From the NCBI GenBank assembly GCA_947499125.1, contig CANMMP010000002.1:186001-250000 (forward strand): a DNA stretch of 64,000 nucleotides, written 5' to 3'. The notes under the pieces are model-generated. The model was not told the origin of the DNA. It was given only the letters and a program-made list of their open reading frames with translations, and did no database searches. Positions 16,325 to 25,680 of this stretch are shown here, in pieces. A program made the position numbers and the translations under genes. Source of the DNA: an uncultured Pontibacter sp. Lineage in GTDB: Bacteria > Bacteroidota > Bacteroidia > Cytophagales > Hymenobacteraceae. How positions within the stretch are numbered: the first letter of the stretch is position 1; each line of letters begins with the position of its first letter.

Positions 16325-17634
16325 TAAAAAATCCCCTCGTTCAGTTTTGTTAGCGCCTCTACTTTGTCGCTTTTATTTATAAGCAGGCTGATGTTGTTCT
16401 TGCTGCCGCCATAAGAGATCATGCGTAACGGAATATCTTTCAGGGCCTCAAATATTTTAAGTCCTGATCCGCTGCGGTCGGCAATAAAATCACCCACTAT
16501 ACAAATGATCGTCTGGTCTTCGTCCACTTCTACCTGGCCAAAAGTTTCCAGTTCGGCCACAATCTCGCTCAAATATTTACTGTTATCTATCGTTATCGAA
16601 ACCGCTACTTCCGAAGTCGTGATCATATCGATCGGCGTTTTGAAACGCTCAAAAACCTCGAACACGCTGCGCAGGAAACCATAAGCCAGCAACATTCTGC
16701 CAGACTTTATCTTGATAGCTGTAATATCGTCTTTAGCTGCCACCGCTTTAATGCCGCCACCCGACCTTTCGGACTGTATGATGGTACCTTTGGCTTCGGG
16801 CTGCATGGTGTTTAGCAAACGCACCGGAATATTCTTCTGCTTGGCTGGCAACACGCTGCTTGGGTGCAGAATTTTCGCTCCGAAATATGCCAGCTCGGCC
16901 GCCTCATCGAAAGACAGTTCCGCAATAGGGTAGGTGTTTTTAACTATACGCGGGTCGTTGTTGTGCATGCCGTCAATGTCGGTCCATATCTGGATCTCGG
17001 AAGCATCTACGGCAGCGCCTATAAGCGATGCAGAATAGTCAGAGCCACCACGCTTCAGGTTGTCTATCTCACCGAAAGCGTTTCGGCAGATATATCCCTG
17101 CGTAATGAACAACTTCGACTCAGGATATTTTTCCAGTTCAGTTTTTATGTTCTTGGCAATGTAGGCTGCATCCGGCTCTTCGTTCTCATCTATCTTCATA
17201 AAGTTAAGCGCCGAAAGTAGCACAGACGGAATTCCCTGCTCCTCTAAAAAGAACTGGAAAAGCGCTGTAGACAATAGCTCGCCCTGGGCAAGTATAGCGC
17301 GCTCTTCGTGTATCGTAAACAGGTCCTGGGTAAAAGCCCTGATAAAATCGAAGTGGTGCGTAAGAAGTTCGTTTGCCTGTTTTTTCTTTTCTGAAGTGAT
17401 GTAGAGCGATTCTACAACCTGTTTATAGTTATCGTGGAGCGCATCAATCTGCGCATTCGCGTCGTCGTTCTTGTTCTGGTACAATGCTTCAGCAAGTTGT
17501 ACCAGCTTGTTTGTAGTACCCGACATAGCAGACAGCACTACAATTTTGGCATCCCCATTCTGGATCAGGTCTGCCACGTTCTTCATTCTTTCAGCCGACC
17601 CCACAGAGGTACCGCCGAATTTTAATACTTTCAT
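16324..17634 (-). CDS. lysC: Aspartate kinase
   Basis: Catalyses ATP-dependent phosphorylation of aspartate, the first step toward lysine, threonine and methionine. The KFGGTS motif is at 5-10, the catalytic domain runs to about 290 (with [16 protein letters not shown]), and two ACT domains fill about 300-436, giving likely feedback control by an amino acid. It is a single-function kinase without a homoserine dehydrogenase or LysA fusion. First gene of a lysC-lysA unit with a TAATG junction. A promoter-like TACTTTTG lies at 17667-17674. Confidence 0.94.
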   Translation of the reverse strand: MKVLKFGGTSVGSAERMKNVADLIQNGDAKIVVLSAMSGTTNKLVQLAEALYQNKNDDANAQIDALHDNYKQVVESLYITSEKKKQANELLTHHFDFIRAFTQDLFTIHEERAILAQGELLSTALFQFFLEEQGIPSVLLSALNFMKIDENEEPDAAYIAKNIKTELEKYPESKLFITQGYICRNAFGEIDNLKRGGSDYSASLIGAAVDASEIQIWTDIDGMHNNDPRIVKNTYPIAELSFDEAAELAYFGAKILHPSSVLPAKQKNIPVRLLNTMQPEAKGTIIQSERSGGGIKAVAAKDDITAIKIKSGRMLLAYGFLRSVFEVFERFKTPIDMITTSEVAVSITIDNSKYLSEIVAELETFGQVEVDEDQTIICIVGDFIADRSGSGLKIFEALKDIPLRMISYGGSKNNISLLINKSDKVEALTKLNEGIF

Positions 17635-17666
17635 CTAAAAGCTTAAATGTATTTTAAATAGGAGTG

Positions 17667-17674
17667 CAAAAGTA
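17667..17674 (-). promoter_or_regulatory. Predicted -7 box of lysC-lysA
   Basis: Minus-strand TACTTTTG, exact TAnnTTTG, followed by CAC as at the tRNA-Pro promoter. The start point would be near 17661, about 27 bases before the ATG. No clear TTTG box is seen upstream at the right distance. Confidence 0.45.
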
Positions 17675-17707
17675 ATAAAAAGCGGACAGTTTTCAGGGGT
17701 GTTAACT

Positions 17708-17739
17708 AAAAAAGGCCAGCCACATAGGCCAGCCTTTTT
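17708..17739 (-). terminator. Terminator of the type IX cargo gene
   Basis: AAAAAGGC and GCCTTTTT form the outer stem, with an inner GCC/GGC stem and a small internal loop. It lies 23 bases after the stop codon of the large minus-strand gene, before the lysC promoter. Confidence 0.7.
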
Positions 17740-17761
17740 GTTGTAGCTAATAAGCTGATGA

Positions 17762-20700
17762 TTATTTCTTTAGTAGCTTCACTGTTTCGTTAAAATCAGT
17801 GCCTGAAACCCGCAGGATATAGATGCCGGCAGGAAGGTGTGTTGTGTTCAACGTATAGTTAGCAACTCCGCCCTCTAAAAGTATAGCCTGCCTGTAAACT
17901 GATTTACCCTGCAGGTTATAAATGCTGAGTATAACTTGTTCGGTCGCGGCTGTAGTTATACTTACTTCCATTTTATCTTCGAACGGATTAGGATATGCCA
18001 GCAACGATTTGGTTTGTAGGTTCGCCTGGCCCAGTACCGCTATGGTTTTGCTGTATTGCGTCTTGCCATCAAAATCAACCTGGCGCAACCTGTAGTAGGC
18101 TTTGCCTGGCAATGGTTTAATATCCGTGAAAGTATAGTTAAGCTTTTGGTTACTGTTGCCGTTACCGGTTACGTTGCCTATAGTTGTAAAAGTTCTGCTG
18201 TCGTGGCTGCGTTCTATTTCAAAGCGGTCGTTGTTACGCTCCGAAGCCGTTTGCCATTGTAACAGCACTGTGCTTAGGTTGTGCGTAGCTTTAAAATAAG
18301 TTAACTCAACAGGTAGTGGGGTGATGTCGCCGGGGCGTATGCTCGGGCTGTAAAAGCGTATAGTCAGCGGTATGTCTGTAATACCACCTAAAAGGTCTGT
18401 GACTCTAATTGTAAAGTTATAGGTATCGGCTTCAAGTAAGTTAGGGTTCGATACACTTAGCAAACCTGTTGTTGTGTTCAGGGCAACGCCATTTGGTAAG
18501 GCACCTTTTGCAGCAAGATGCTGTACTGATGACACGCCTTCCGGGTCAGAAACAGAACCTAGTACCTCATCCTGAACATAATCTGTGTATAGTTTATTTG
18601 ACCTGAGGCTATATGCTGCCGGGTAGTTCACTTTTATAATTACGTTATCAGAAACTATACTTCCGCCGCAGCCCGGTGTTACTGTCCAGCTAAATTCGTA
18701 AGTGCCAGAAACCAGTTCAGAGACCTGCGTAGTTGGATTAGCCGTATTTGCAAAAACAGGAGTAGCGGCAGTTGGTTTGCTAACTATGTTCCATCTGCCT
18801 GAACCAGGTGCCGGGTTGCTGCCTTGTAAAGTATAAGTAGCCGCAGCGATCGTAACATCAGCGCCTGCATATACAGGCTCAGTAATTCCATTAGTTACTT
18901 CTACAGTTACCTTGCTGTTCATTTCAAGGTCTCCACAACTGCTGCCTCTGATTATAAAATAAAACTCCTTTGTACCCAGTGTTGTAAACGGTGCCGATAG
19001 AGTTGCGCCTTGTACATTACCATCTCCGGTAAGCTGGGCTAATTGTGTTGCATTTCCGGTTTGGTAAATATGGTAAGTATAGCCACTTTGGGTGCTGATA
19101 TTTATAGTTGTACTGTTGCCAACACAGATAAATTGATCAGAAGCAGTTACACTTCGCATCACATCAGGACCTCCGTTTATACTTATAGTTTGCCAGATCG
19201 TGTTTTCTGCAACGCAGCCCGAGGATGTTCCGGTAATCACGACGCCATAAGTGGTAGTTTGGTTTACAGTTAAAACCGGAAACGAAATGTTCTGGCCATC
19301 TATTGTAGGTGTTATAGCTGTGCCGATCTTGTCTTTCGTCTCATTATCCAGTATCAGTTGGTAACTATAGCCCGTTTCAGCATTCTGTACAGTTATAGTT
19401 ACTTCGTAATTCGCACACAATGATGTTGATGATGGAGTGGCTATTACTGTAAAATTCCGCGGTACCTCCGGGTAGAGTTCGACTGTCATTGGAGTTCCAA
19501 TGATACTCTGGCAGTCTGCGCCTACTTTTATAGTTCTTACCTCTACAACAGTTCCGGTATTCACTACCGGGGCTGATTGCAAAATGATAGCCGAACCTGT
19601 ACCAAGCTTAGATAAACCAAATGGTTGACCGTTACTATAGATATTGTAAATAACACCAGGTTCTGAAGTGCTCAGTTGAATAAAAGCCGGTGTGCCATGA
19701 CAGAATTTAGCTTGAGTAAAAGTAGCATTTGCCGATGTGTCTACTTCGTTGCACGCTACTTCGTACCCAGCAGAAGGAGCACTTTCGCAGGTTGCGTCTA
19801 CAGCACTTTTTGCAGTTACTGTTAAAGTGGCGCCTGCATAGAGTTCAAAGGGCGAGATATTAGCAAACGTAAAGTTACCACCTGAAATAGTTGCGTAGAT
19901 CTTTTCGCCGTTTGCGTTTACATACGCCTGCCCATTGATGTATAAAGTTACAAAGCTACCAGTGGTAATAGTGCCGCGCACACTGGTGCTGCCTTCATAA
20001 ATCTGCCCACCTGAGTCTGTACCTGTTATACTTAAGCCTGCATTTGTTGGTAAAGCATTAATAGATTTACCTGCAGATAGCGCGCTTACAGACTTATTAG
20101 GTGCTGTTGCAGTGGCTGTCAGGGTGCCGGAACTGCTGCTGGTTATAGTTGCGGTCCAGGTACCTTGTGCGTTTACTGTTGTCTGACCGACTTCCGTACT
20201 GCCTAAAAATACTTTTATAGTAGTTCCGGCTATCTCTGAAGAGGTGCCAGTTACAGTAGTAGTTGGCCCGCAATATGTGCCTGTTATAGTTGGGGAAGTT
20301 GATTGGGCTCCCACTATAACCACATTTGATATTTCAGAAGAGGAACAGTTAGCTGATGACGTGGCTTGTACCCAGATTCTATCACCATCAGCTAAACTTA
20401 CTCCACTTAAATCTATCGTCCAGTTAGTTACAGTGCTCGTTGTGTTAGCTGTTTTGCCAGATATTAATACTCCATTTTTTACAAGAGTTATAGTGCCCTG
20501 AACTGGAAATGTTCCGGATATTGATACTGTATTAAGTCCTATACTTTGTGTGGTTATAGTAGGTACATAATTGATTACTTCAATATTTTTATCATAGCAG
20601 ATAGTGTTGGATTTAGGGGACTCGCATTGACCAGTAAGGGTTGAGGTTATTTGATAACTACCCGCACTAAAACATTGACCTGTTGCACAGTTGTATGTAT

Positions 20701-22018
20701 AACTTGCAGGTGCAGTAGTTTGATTTATTACCTGAGCAAATACCTGTACTCCATTATTATAAATTTTGATTTCTTGCTGACCTGTTTGGTATACTGTAAA
20801 GATAATTCCTTTACCTCCACTCACTGTGCCAGTAATTTTGGGAGGCGTACTAGTACATGGTTTGATTACAGTAACACTAACAGCCGTAGACACAGCAGAC
20901 AAATTCTTCTCTATAGGCTTAACGGTTGCTGTAATTACATCATTAACCGCAAGCGTAACGCCACCTAAAGAAAAGGACCATGAGCCGTCGGCTAGAACAG
21001 TTGTCCCACCTAAACTTGTGCCGTTTCTGTAAACCGTAATTACGGAGCCCTCTACTTCTATAGAAGAACCTTTGATGACGGTGCTATTTGCATAGATAGG
21101 TGAGCTTACTTTAGGAGCAGTAGCGGTTACTTTCGTAAATCCTGAATCCTGTATTTGGGTAGGGGTGCTGACTGGTGTATTATCTATTATACTTTTCCAG
21201 ATATTTTCAATAGGTGTGCCGGCATATGCTTTATCATCGAGGCCTCCAACATCAGATGCAACTCCAAAAATACCACTTTTAGCACTCGTAACGGTCGTAC
21301 CTGTCATGCGCAGATTAGAGGTTGATGAAATAGCGCCTCCGAATGCTGTAATCGGTACATAAAAATCATAAAAGTAATCCGCATCCCCGCCACCTGTAGA
21401 CCCTGCAATAGACTTCTGGGAATACTGGTCCACAGATCCACTGAAAATAAGGTTACCGCCGGTGGTGTTAGTACGGTGATCTAAAACGCGCACATCAAAA
21501 TTGGTAGCCAGTACTACTTCAAACTCAAACCCGGGGTTAGGAGAGCCTCCAGGCATTTGCCCGTCAGTATCGATCAGAATGCTGTAACCTTTAGAAGCAG
21601 TAGATTGCCCGGCTAACCTTACGCGAAACAAAAAGTTCTTGCCATCAAAATAAGAAGCCAAAGGTGAGCCAATTGGTTTGCCACTAACGTCATATACCCT
21701 TGGTGCATAATCAGTGTGGCCGTAGCTGCCGCCAGTTTTCAGGTCGGCAAGCGGCTCATCCATAAAAATCGGGAAAGGTCGGTACGGAATTTCGCTATAA
21801 TCAACTCCCTCGTCGAGGCGTTGACCATTATTTAGTTGGAAACCAGTGGGGTCTATAGAAACGTATCCGTCCCCGTTAGGATCCAGAACTTTATTGCCCC
21901 CGTTGTTTGCAATTTTATAGATAAGCCCTGGTGTTTGGGCATAAGCACGTTCAGTCAGAAATATCAGGCAAAGCAGTAGCATACTGCTTAACGAAGCGTA
22001 ACGTAAAGTTTTATTCAT
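17762..22018 (-). CDS. Large type IX-secreted protein with Ig-like modules
   Basis: A 1418-residue cell-surface or secreted protein. Residues 1-27 are a signal peptide (ends AYAQ). The N-terminal region (about 30-300) has an EF-loop-like DPNGDGYVSID. Several bacterial Ig-like modules follow, recognisable by VYRNG/LVKNG strands and ITATV, WVQATS or LTATATA ends at about 310-640. Further beta domains and a putative-Ig/cadherin-like module (GALPNGVALNTTTGLLS, near 1200) come next. The last 75 residues are a type IX sorting tail (LLAYPNPFEDKMEV ... AGIYILRV). It is an adhesin or matrix-type protein with no enzymatic domain seen. Single gene with its own terminator. Confidence 0.85.
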   Translation of the reverse strand: MNKTLRYASLSSMLLLCLIFLTERAYAQTPGLIYKIANNGGNKVLDPNGDGYVSIDPTGFQLNNGQRLDEGVDYSEIPYRPFPIFMDEPLADLKTGGSYGHTDYAPRVYDVSGKPIGSPLASYFDGKNFLFRVRLAGQSTASKGYSILIDTDGQMPGGSPNPGFEFEVVLATNFDVRVLDHRTNTTGGNLIFSGSVDQYSQKSIAGSTGGGDADYFYDFYVPITAFGGAISSTSNLRMTGTTVTSAKSGIFGVASDVGGLDDKAYAGTPIENIWKSIIDNTPVSTPTQIQDSGFTKVTATAPKVSSPIYANSTVIKGSSIEVEGSVITVYRNGTSLGGTTVLADGSWSFSLGGVTLAVNDVITATVKPIEKNLSAVSTAVSVTVIKPCTSTPPKITGTVSGGKGIIFTVYQTGQQEIKIYNNGVQVFAQVINQTTAPASYTYNCATGQCFSAGSYQITSTLTGQCESPKSNTICYDKNIEVINYVPTITTQSIGLNTVSISGTFPVQGTITLVKNGVLISGKTANTTSTVTNWTIDLSGVSLADGDRIWVQATSSANCSSSEISNVVIVGAQSTSPTITGTYCGPTTTVTGTSSEIAGTTIKVFLGSTEVGQTTVNAQGTWTATITSSSSGTLTATATAPNKSVSALSAGKSINALPTNAGLSITGTDSGGQIYEGSTSVRGTITTGSFVTLYINGQAYVNANGEKIYATISGGNFTFANISPFELYAGATLTVTAKSAVDATCESAPSAGYEVACNEVDTSANATFTQAKFCHGTPAFIQLSTSEPGVIYNIYSNGQPFGLSKLGTGSAIILQSAPVVNTGTVVEVRTIKVGADCQSIIGTPMTVELYPEVPRNFTVIATPSSTSLCANYEVTITVQNAETGYSYQLILDNETKDKIGTAITPTIDGQNISFPVLTVNQTTTYGVVITGTSSGCVAENTIWQTISINGGPDVMRSVTASDQFICVGNSTTINISTQSGYTYHIYQTGNATQLAQLTGDGNVQGATLSAPFTTLGTKEFYFIIRGSSCGDLEMNSKVTVEVTNGITEPVYAGADVTIAAATYTLQGSNPAPGSGRWNIVSKPTAATPVFANTANPTTQVSELVSGTYEFSWTVTPGCGGSIVSDNVIIKVNYPAAYSLRSNKLYTDYVQDEVLGSVSDPEGVSSVQHLAAKGALPNGVALNTTTGLLSVSNPNLLEADTYNFTIRVTDLLGGITDIPLTIRFYSPSIRPGDITPLPVELTYFKATHNLSTVLLQWQTASERNNDRFEIERSHDSRTFTTIGNVTGNGNSNQKLNYTFTDIKPLPGKAYYRLRQVDFDGKTQYSKTIAVLGQANLQTKSLLAYPNPFEDKMEVSITTAATEQVILSIYNLQGKSVYRQAILLEGGVANYTLNTTHLPAGIYILRVSGTDFNETVKLLKK

Positions 22019-22321
22019 TTTGGCTAAAAGGAATCGAAAACTAAAGTTTTATGAGCATTAAGTTTGTTGTGGAATAAGGAGCAGCGGTGCAGTTTTAGGA
22101 AAGCTTATTCAAAAGTTATTGTATCAATTCTAGAATATTTTATCTAAAGTAGACGCATTAGTTATATAGAATTATTGATTACATCCTAAACGGCGGTGCA
22201 AATATGGATAAAAAATATTCATGCATAAAAGAAACCTCATATAAAAAAGCATTATAATCTTAGGTGTTATAACCTTGATTTTCAGCGTTTATAGAAGGAT
22301 AATTATAAGATAGGAACCAGG
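22019..22321. other. Spacer of about 300 bases
   Basis: AT-rich, no gene seen. A near-match promoter box (CATATTTG on the minus strand, plus 22199-22206) could serve the large type IX cargo gene, leaving a leader of about 175 bases. Nothing else stands out. Confidence 0.35.
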
Positions 22322-23521
22322 CTATAGCTGTTTTAAAACAACAGATACTGCGTTTCCGCCAAAGCCAGCGGCATTTACTAGTAAGCGCTTGAATTGTTGA
22401 GGAGATGTAAAAGTAGGAATAACTGTAGGGTAGGAGAAAGGTAAAAAACTTTGATTATTTAAAATAAACATACCATACTTTAAGCTTAAAGCCCCAGAAG
22501 CACCTAAGGTATGGCCTAGCAGATGTTTATTTGTAGTGATAGCCGGTATAGTTTCACCGAAAATCCCATTAATAGCCTGCAACTCGGCCCCATCACCAGC
22601 TACAGTTCCAGGTGAATGCGATATGATCAGGTCGATCTGTTGGTCGTGGTCGGGTAGGTGGCTAAGTGCGTGGCGCATACTTTGCTGAAAGTTGAGTCCA
22701 TCAGCAGAGATTCCTGTTTTGCTTTTTATCGGCTCAAATCCCAGTCCGATAGCTTCAACAACTATGGAGCCCGGTTGCAGGTCTGATTCAGAAACTAACT
22801 CCAGGGCAAACACGCCCGCGCCTTCGCCTAATACAAAGGTGTTTTGTTTTAAAGTTGCATAAGGTTGGCAGGGATAAGGCTCATCGTATAGTTTGGAGTA
22901 GATGCCAACCGCTTTCATCTGGGCGATGGTAAAGTCGGTGAGCGGGGCTTCGGTTCCGCCAGCTAAAAAGCGTCTGGCCATGCCTGCTTTTAGCCACGCT
23001 GCTGCATTGGCTACCGCCATAAGTGCTGTGCTGCAGGTAATAGAATGACTAATCTGAGCCCCACCGGCATTAACGGCATGCGCCACCCAACTGGAGAGGT
23101 TGCCCAACGTGGTAGTAGGAGAGGACCCCGACGAAAGCTTGTCCTGCTGAAAAGCCTCCAGGTTATGTTCGAACAACCCGGTAGCGCCGCGTGATGAACC
23201 GATATTTACGCCAAGGTCGTGGTCTGTAGAGTTTTGTTGTAACCAACCTGCCTGCTCTGCCGCCTGTCGTGCCGCATACACAGCCATCAATACTGAACGG
23301 TCGAGGTGCTTATAGTTGGGGTTACTTTGCAGCAGTTGCTGTAGTTGGTTTTCGGCAGCGTCGGGTAAGGCCGCAACTGATGTTGGCTTGCCCTGGTGAA
23401 TTATAGTTTTGAAAGCAGGTTTGCCCAAACTATAACTTTGCGCTGTAGTTTCCGCATCATGACCCAATGGCGATATTGCCCCGCAGCCTTTAATTACGAT
23501 ATGTTGCTTCTCTGCTTTCAA
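22322..23521 (-). CDS. FabF-like beta-ketoacyl synthase in the biotin cluster
   Basis: Thiolase-fold ketosynthase, 399 residues, condensing an acyl group with malonyl-ACP. The catalytic set aligns well with E. coli FabF: Cys163 (SITCSTAL), His302 (SHSPGT), Lys332 and His337 (NKHLLGHTLGASGA). It lacks the usual TACAS sequence around the Cys and has SHSPGT instead of EAHGTGT, so it is a divergent branch. The start is TTG; no ATG is available near the N-terminus. It lies downstream of bioA in the same direction across a repeat-bearing 198-base spacer. A role in building the pimelate moiety of biotin is inferred only from position. Confidence 0.8.
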   Translation of the reverse strand: MKAEKQHIVIKGCGAISPLGHDAETTAQSYSLGKPAFKTIIHQGKPTSVAALPDAAENQLQQLLQSNPNYKHLDRSVLMAVYAARQAAEQAGWLQQNSTDHDLGVNIGSSRGATGLFEHNLEAFQQDKLSSGSSPTTTLGNLSSWVAHAVNAGGAQISHSITCSTALMAVANAAAWLKAGMARRFLAGGTEAPLTDFTIAQMKAVGIYSKLYDEPYPCQPYATLKQNTFVLGEGAGVFALELVSESDLQPGSIVVEAIGLGFEPIKSKTGISADGLNFQQSMRHALSHLPDHDQQIDLIISHSPGTVAGDGAELQAINGIFGETIPAITTNKHLLGHTLGASGALSLKYGMFILNNQSFLPFSYPTVIPTFTSPQQFKRLLVNAAGFGGNAVSVVLKQL

Positions 23522-23528
23522 ACCGATA

Positions 23529-23536
23529 CAAAAGTA
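23529..23536 (-). promoter_or_regulatory. Possible -7 box at the ketosynthase start
   Basis: Minus-strand TACTTTTG matches TAnnTTTG exactly, but a start point near 23522 would fall on the TTG start codon and give a leaderless message. No TTTG box is seen upstream. It may be chance, or evidence that this gene can be expressed apart from bioA. Confidence 0.25.
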
Positions 23537-23537
23537 A

Positions 23538-23608
23538 CTAAGATTTATAGGATTTAGGGATGTGCAGGATTTTTTGTCTGAATCAGGATTTTCAGGATTA
23601 AAGGATTT
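23538..23608. repeat. AGGATT-type dispersed repeat
   Basis: A run of GGATTTAGGGAT, GTCTGAATCAGGATT and CAGGATTAAAGGATT. The reverse complement of 31233-31302 carries the same GTCTGAATCAGGATT and GATTTAGGGAT blocks. Non-coding. Confidence 0.5.
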
Positions 23609-23693
23609 GACCTCACAGTGTTTTTAAAACCTGTGAGCGTCTTGTTTGCTCCGTAGGCAGACACTCACAGGTCTGGAAGACACTGTGAGGTCA
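23609..23693. repeat. CCTCACAG palindromic element, copy 1
   Basis: Outer arms GACCTCACAGTGT (23609 on) and ACACTGTGAGGTC (to about 23692), and inner arms CCTGTGAGCGTCT and AGACACTCACAGG. The second copy at 33212-33305 is in opposite orientation with the same arms and a different centre. It lies between bioA and the ketosynthase gene. Confidence 0.65.
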
Positions 23694-23719
23694 GCGAAAT
23701 CTTTATTAACAACCAGCAA

Positions 23720-24997
23720 TCAACAATTGACAATCAACTGCTGCATACCGCGTATAGTTTTGTACACTTTATCCAGCTGTTCGTTGGTGATGCAGTAAGG
23801 TGGTATGACATAGATGATGTTGCCGAGCGGGCGAAGAATGACACCCTGCTCCATGGCATAGTTGTAAAGTGTATCGCGCAGGTTGCTGAAGTAGGACGTA
23901 CTTTCATCGGCAAACTCTATGGCCAGTATCGTGCCTTGCTGTCTTACTTCCCGGATGCCCGGCAGCTGCTTGATTTCTTCTGCAAAAGTCTGGTGTCTGG
24001 TAGCGATTCGCTCCAGGTTCTGCTGTGTTTCCTGGCTTATAGTTAGCTCGAGGCTGGCAATGCCGGCGGCACAAGCTACCGGGTTAGCAGTATAACTATG
24101 GCCATGGAACAACGTTTTGCTCTTATCATCAGCCAGGAAAGCGTCGTAAATTTTATCGTTGCAGGTGGTGACGCCTAGTGCCATCGTTCCGCCAGTTAAG
24201 CCTTTCGATAGGCACACCATGTCCGGTTTATGCTGCAGGTAATGGCTGGCAAACAATTTACCGGTACGGCCAAAACCTGTCATCACTTCATCGGCTATAG
24301 TTAGGATATTATGCTGCTGACAGATCTGCATCAGTCTGTCCAGCACTTCGGGAGTATACATTACCATACCGGCAGTGCCCAGCACAAGCGGCTCGTAAAT
24401 AAAGGCGGCCACATCTCCGGCAATAGCAAAGGCTTCCAGTTGGTTTATAGTTTCAGCTTCATTGCCGGGCGTGGGTACATCAATAAAAGACACATCAAAC
24501 AAATAAGACCAGAAGGGAGCGGTAAAAGCACTACGACTACTCACAGCCATGGCTCCAAACGTATCGCCATGGTAAGAGTCCCGGAAAGCAATGATCTTCT
24601 TTTTAGGCGTGCCGATGTTTGCCCAGTACTGTATCGCCATCTTCAGTGCGACTTCCACTGCTGTAGAGCCATTATCAGAATAGAAAACTTTGCTCTGGCC
24701 TTCGGGTAAAATCTTCAGTAAACCTTCCGCTAATTCTACAGCAGGCTGGTGCGTGAAACCAGCAAATATTACATGCTCTAAAGTCTGTAGTTGTTTGGCT
24801 ACTTTTTCGGCGATGTAAGGATGTGCGTGGCCATGCAGGTTAACCCACCACGACGCCACAGCATCAATATATTCCTTCCCGTCTTCAGCATACAACAACG
24901 CGCTTTCACCCCGAACTATAGCAACAGGCAGCTCAGCTGTTTTCATTTGTGTGTATGGGTGCCAGATGATACTTTGGTCGCGTTGGGCTAAGCTCAT
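23720..24997 (-). CDS. bioA: Adenosylmethionine-8-amino-7-oxononanoate aminotransferase
   Basis: PLP class III aminotransferase converting KAPA to DAPA with S-adenosylmethionine as amino donor in biotin synthesis. Lys265 in LSKGLTGG is the PLP lysine and Asp236 in IADEVMTGFGRTG its partner. The BioA-type N-terminus WHPYTQM (12-18), the substrate-pocket Trp pair (ASWWVNLHGH, about 48-57) and the phosphate-binding SDNGSTAVEVALKM (107-120) are all present. Its 425 residues are typical. Fourth gene of the bioB-F-D-A run, 68 bases after bioD. Confidence 0.95.
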   Translation of the reverse strand: MSLAQRDQSIIWHPYTQMKTAELPVAIVRGESALLYAEDGKEYIDAVASWWVNLHGHAHPYIAEKVAKQLQTLEHVIFAGFTHQPAVELAEGLLKILPEGQSKVFYSDNGSTAVEVALKMAIQYWANIGTPKKKIIAFRDSYHGDTFGAMAVSSRSAFTAPFWSYLFDVSFIDVPTPGNEAETINQLEAFAIAGDVAAFIYEPLVLGTAGMVMYTPEVLDRLMQICQQHNILTIADEVMTGFGRTGKLFASHYLQHKPDMVCLSKGLTGGTMALGVTTCNDKIYDAFLADDKSKTLFHGHSYTANPVACAAGIASLELTISQETQQNLERIATRHQTFAEEIKQLPGIREVRQQGTILAIEFADESTSYFSNLRDTLYNYAMEQGVILRPLGNIIYVIPPYCITNEQLDKVYKTIRGMQQLIVNC

Positions 24998-25065
24998 ATT
25001 GAATGCGTGATTAAGTGAATTATAAGAAAGTAGAGTTCTAATCTATAGGCTATTCTTTGTCGGAA

Positions 25066-25680
25066 TTAAAGATAGGGCACAAATTCTTTGGCGTATTCAG
25101 CTATAGTTTCAGGGCAGAAATCGGCTTCTTGGCGGATAGATGGCAGGCGGCGCAAACCTGTATATTTAACTATAAAATCTTCGGTAGAGCTGTTTTCTTC
25201 GCCGTTAAAAATGATTCCGGCCACCGGTACTTTACGGTAACGCAACACTTCGGCAGTGAGCAGGGTGTGGTTGATGCTGCCCAGGTAATTACGCGATACC
25301 AACACCACTTCCAGACCCAGTTGCTGCACTAAATCTAAAATTAAATAGCGCTTATTAAGAGGCACCATCAGGCCGCCGGCACCTTCCACTATCAGGTTAT
25401 TGCTGGTTTCGGGTAAGGTAATGCCTTGCACATTTATCTCACGGCCTTCGGCAGCGGCGGCTTTGTGTGGCGATGCGGCCATTTTTAGGCTGTAAGCTTC
25501 AGGGTGAAAAACAGAAACAGGGTTAGAAACCAGGCTGCGCACCGTGTCTGTATCTGTAAAATCAAGTCCGCCGGCTTGCACTGGTTTCCAGTAGTCGGCT
25601 TGCAGGGCTTCGGTTAAAATAGCAGCGGCGACGGTTTTCCCTACTTCCGTACCGATGCCTGTCACAAAATAGCGTTTCAT
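25066..25680 (-). CDS. bioD: Dethiobiotin synthetase
   Basis: ATP-dependent carboxylation and ring closure of DAPA to dethiobiotin. The P-loop GIGTEVGKT is at 8-16, the substrate Lys at 32 (WKPVQAG), and the second nucleotide motif VEGAGGLMVPL at 98-108. The 204 residues match the usual size. Its ATG overlaps the TGA stop of bioF by four bases (ATGA), so translation is coupled. Confidence 0.94.
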   Translation of the reverse strand: MKRYFVTGIGTEVGKTVAAAILTEALQADYWKPVQAGGLDFTDTDTVRSLVSNPVSVFHPEAYSLKMAASPHKAAAAEGREINVQGITLPETSNNLIVEGAGGLMVPLNKRYLILDLVQQLGLEVVLVSRNYLGSINHTLLTAEVLRYRKVPVAGIIFNGEENSSTEDFIVKYTGLRRLPSIRQEADFCPETIAEYAKEFVPYL

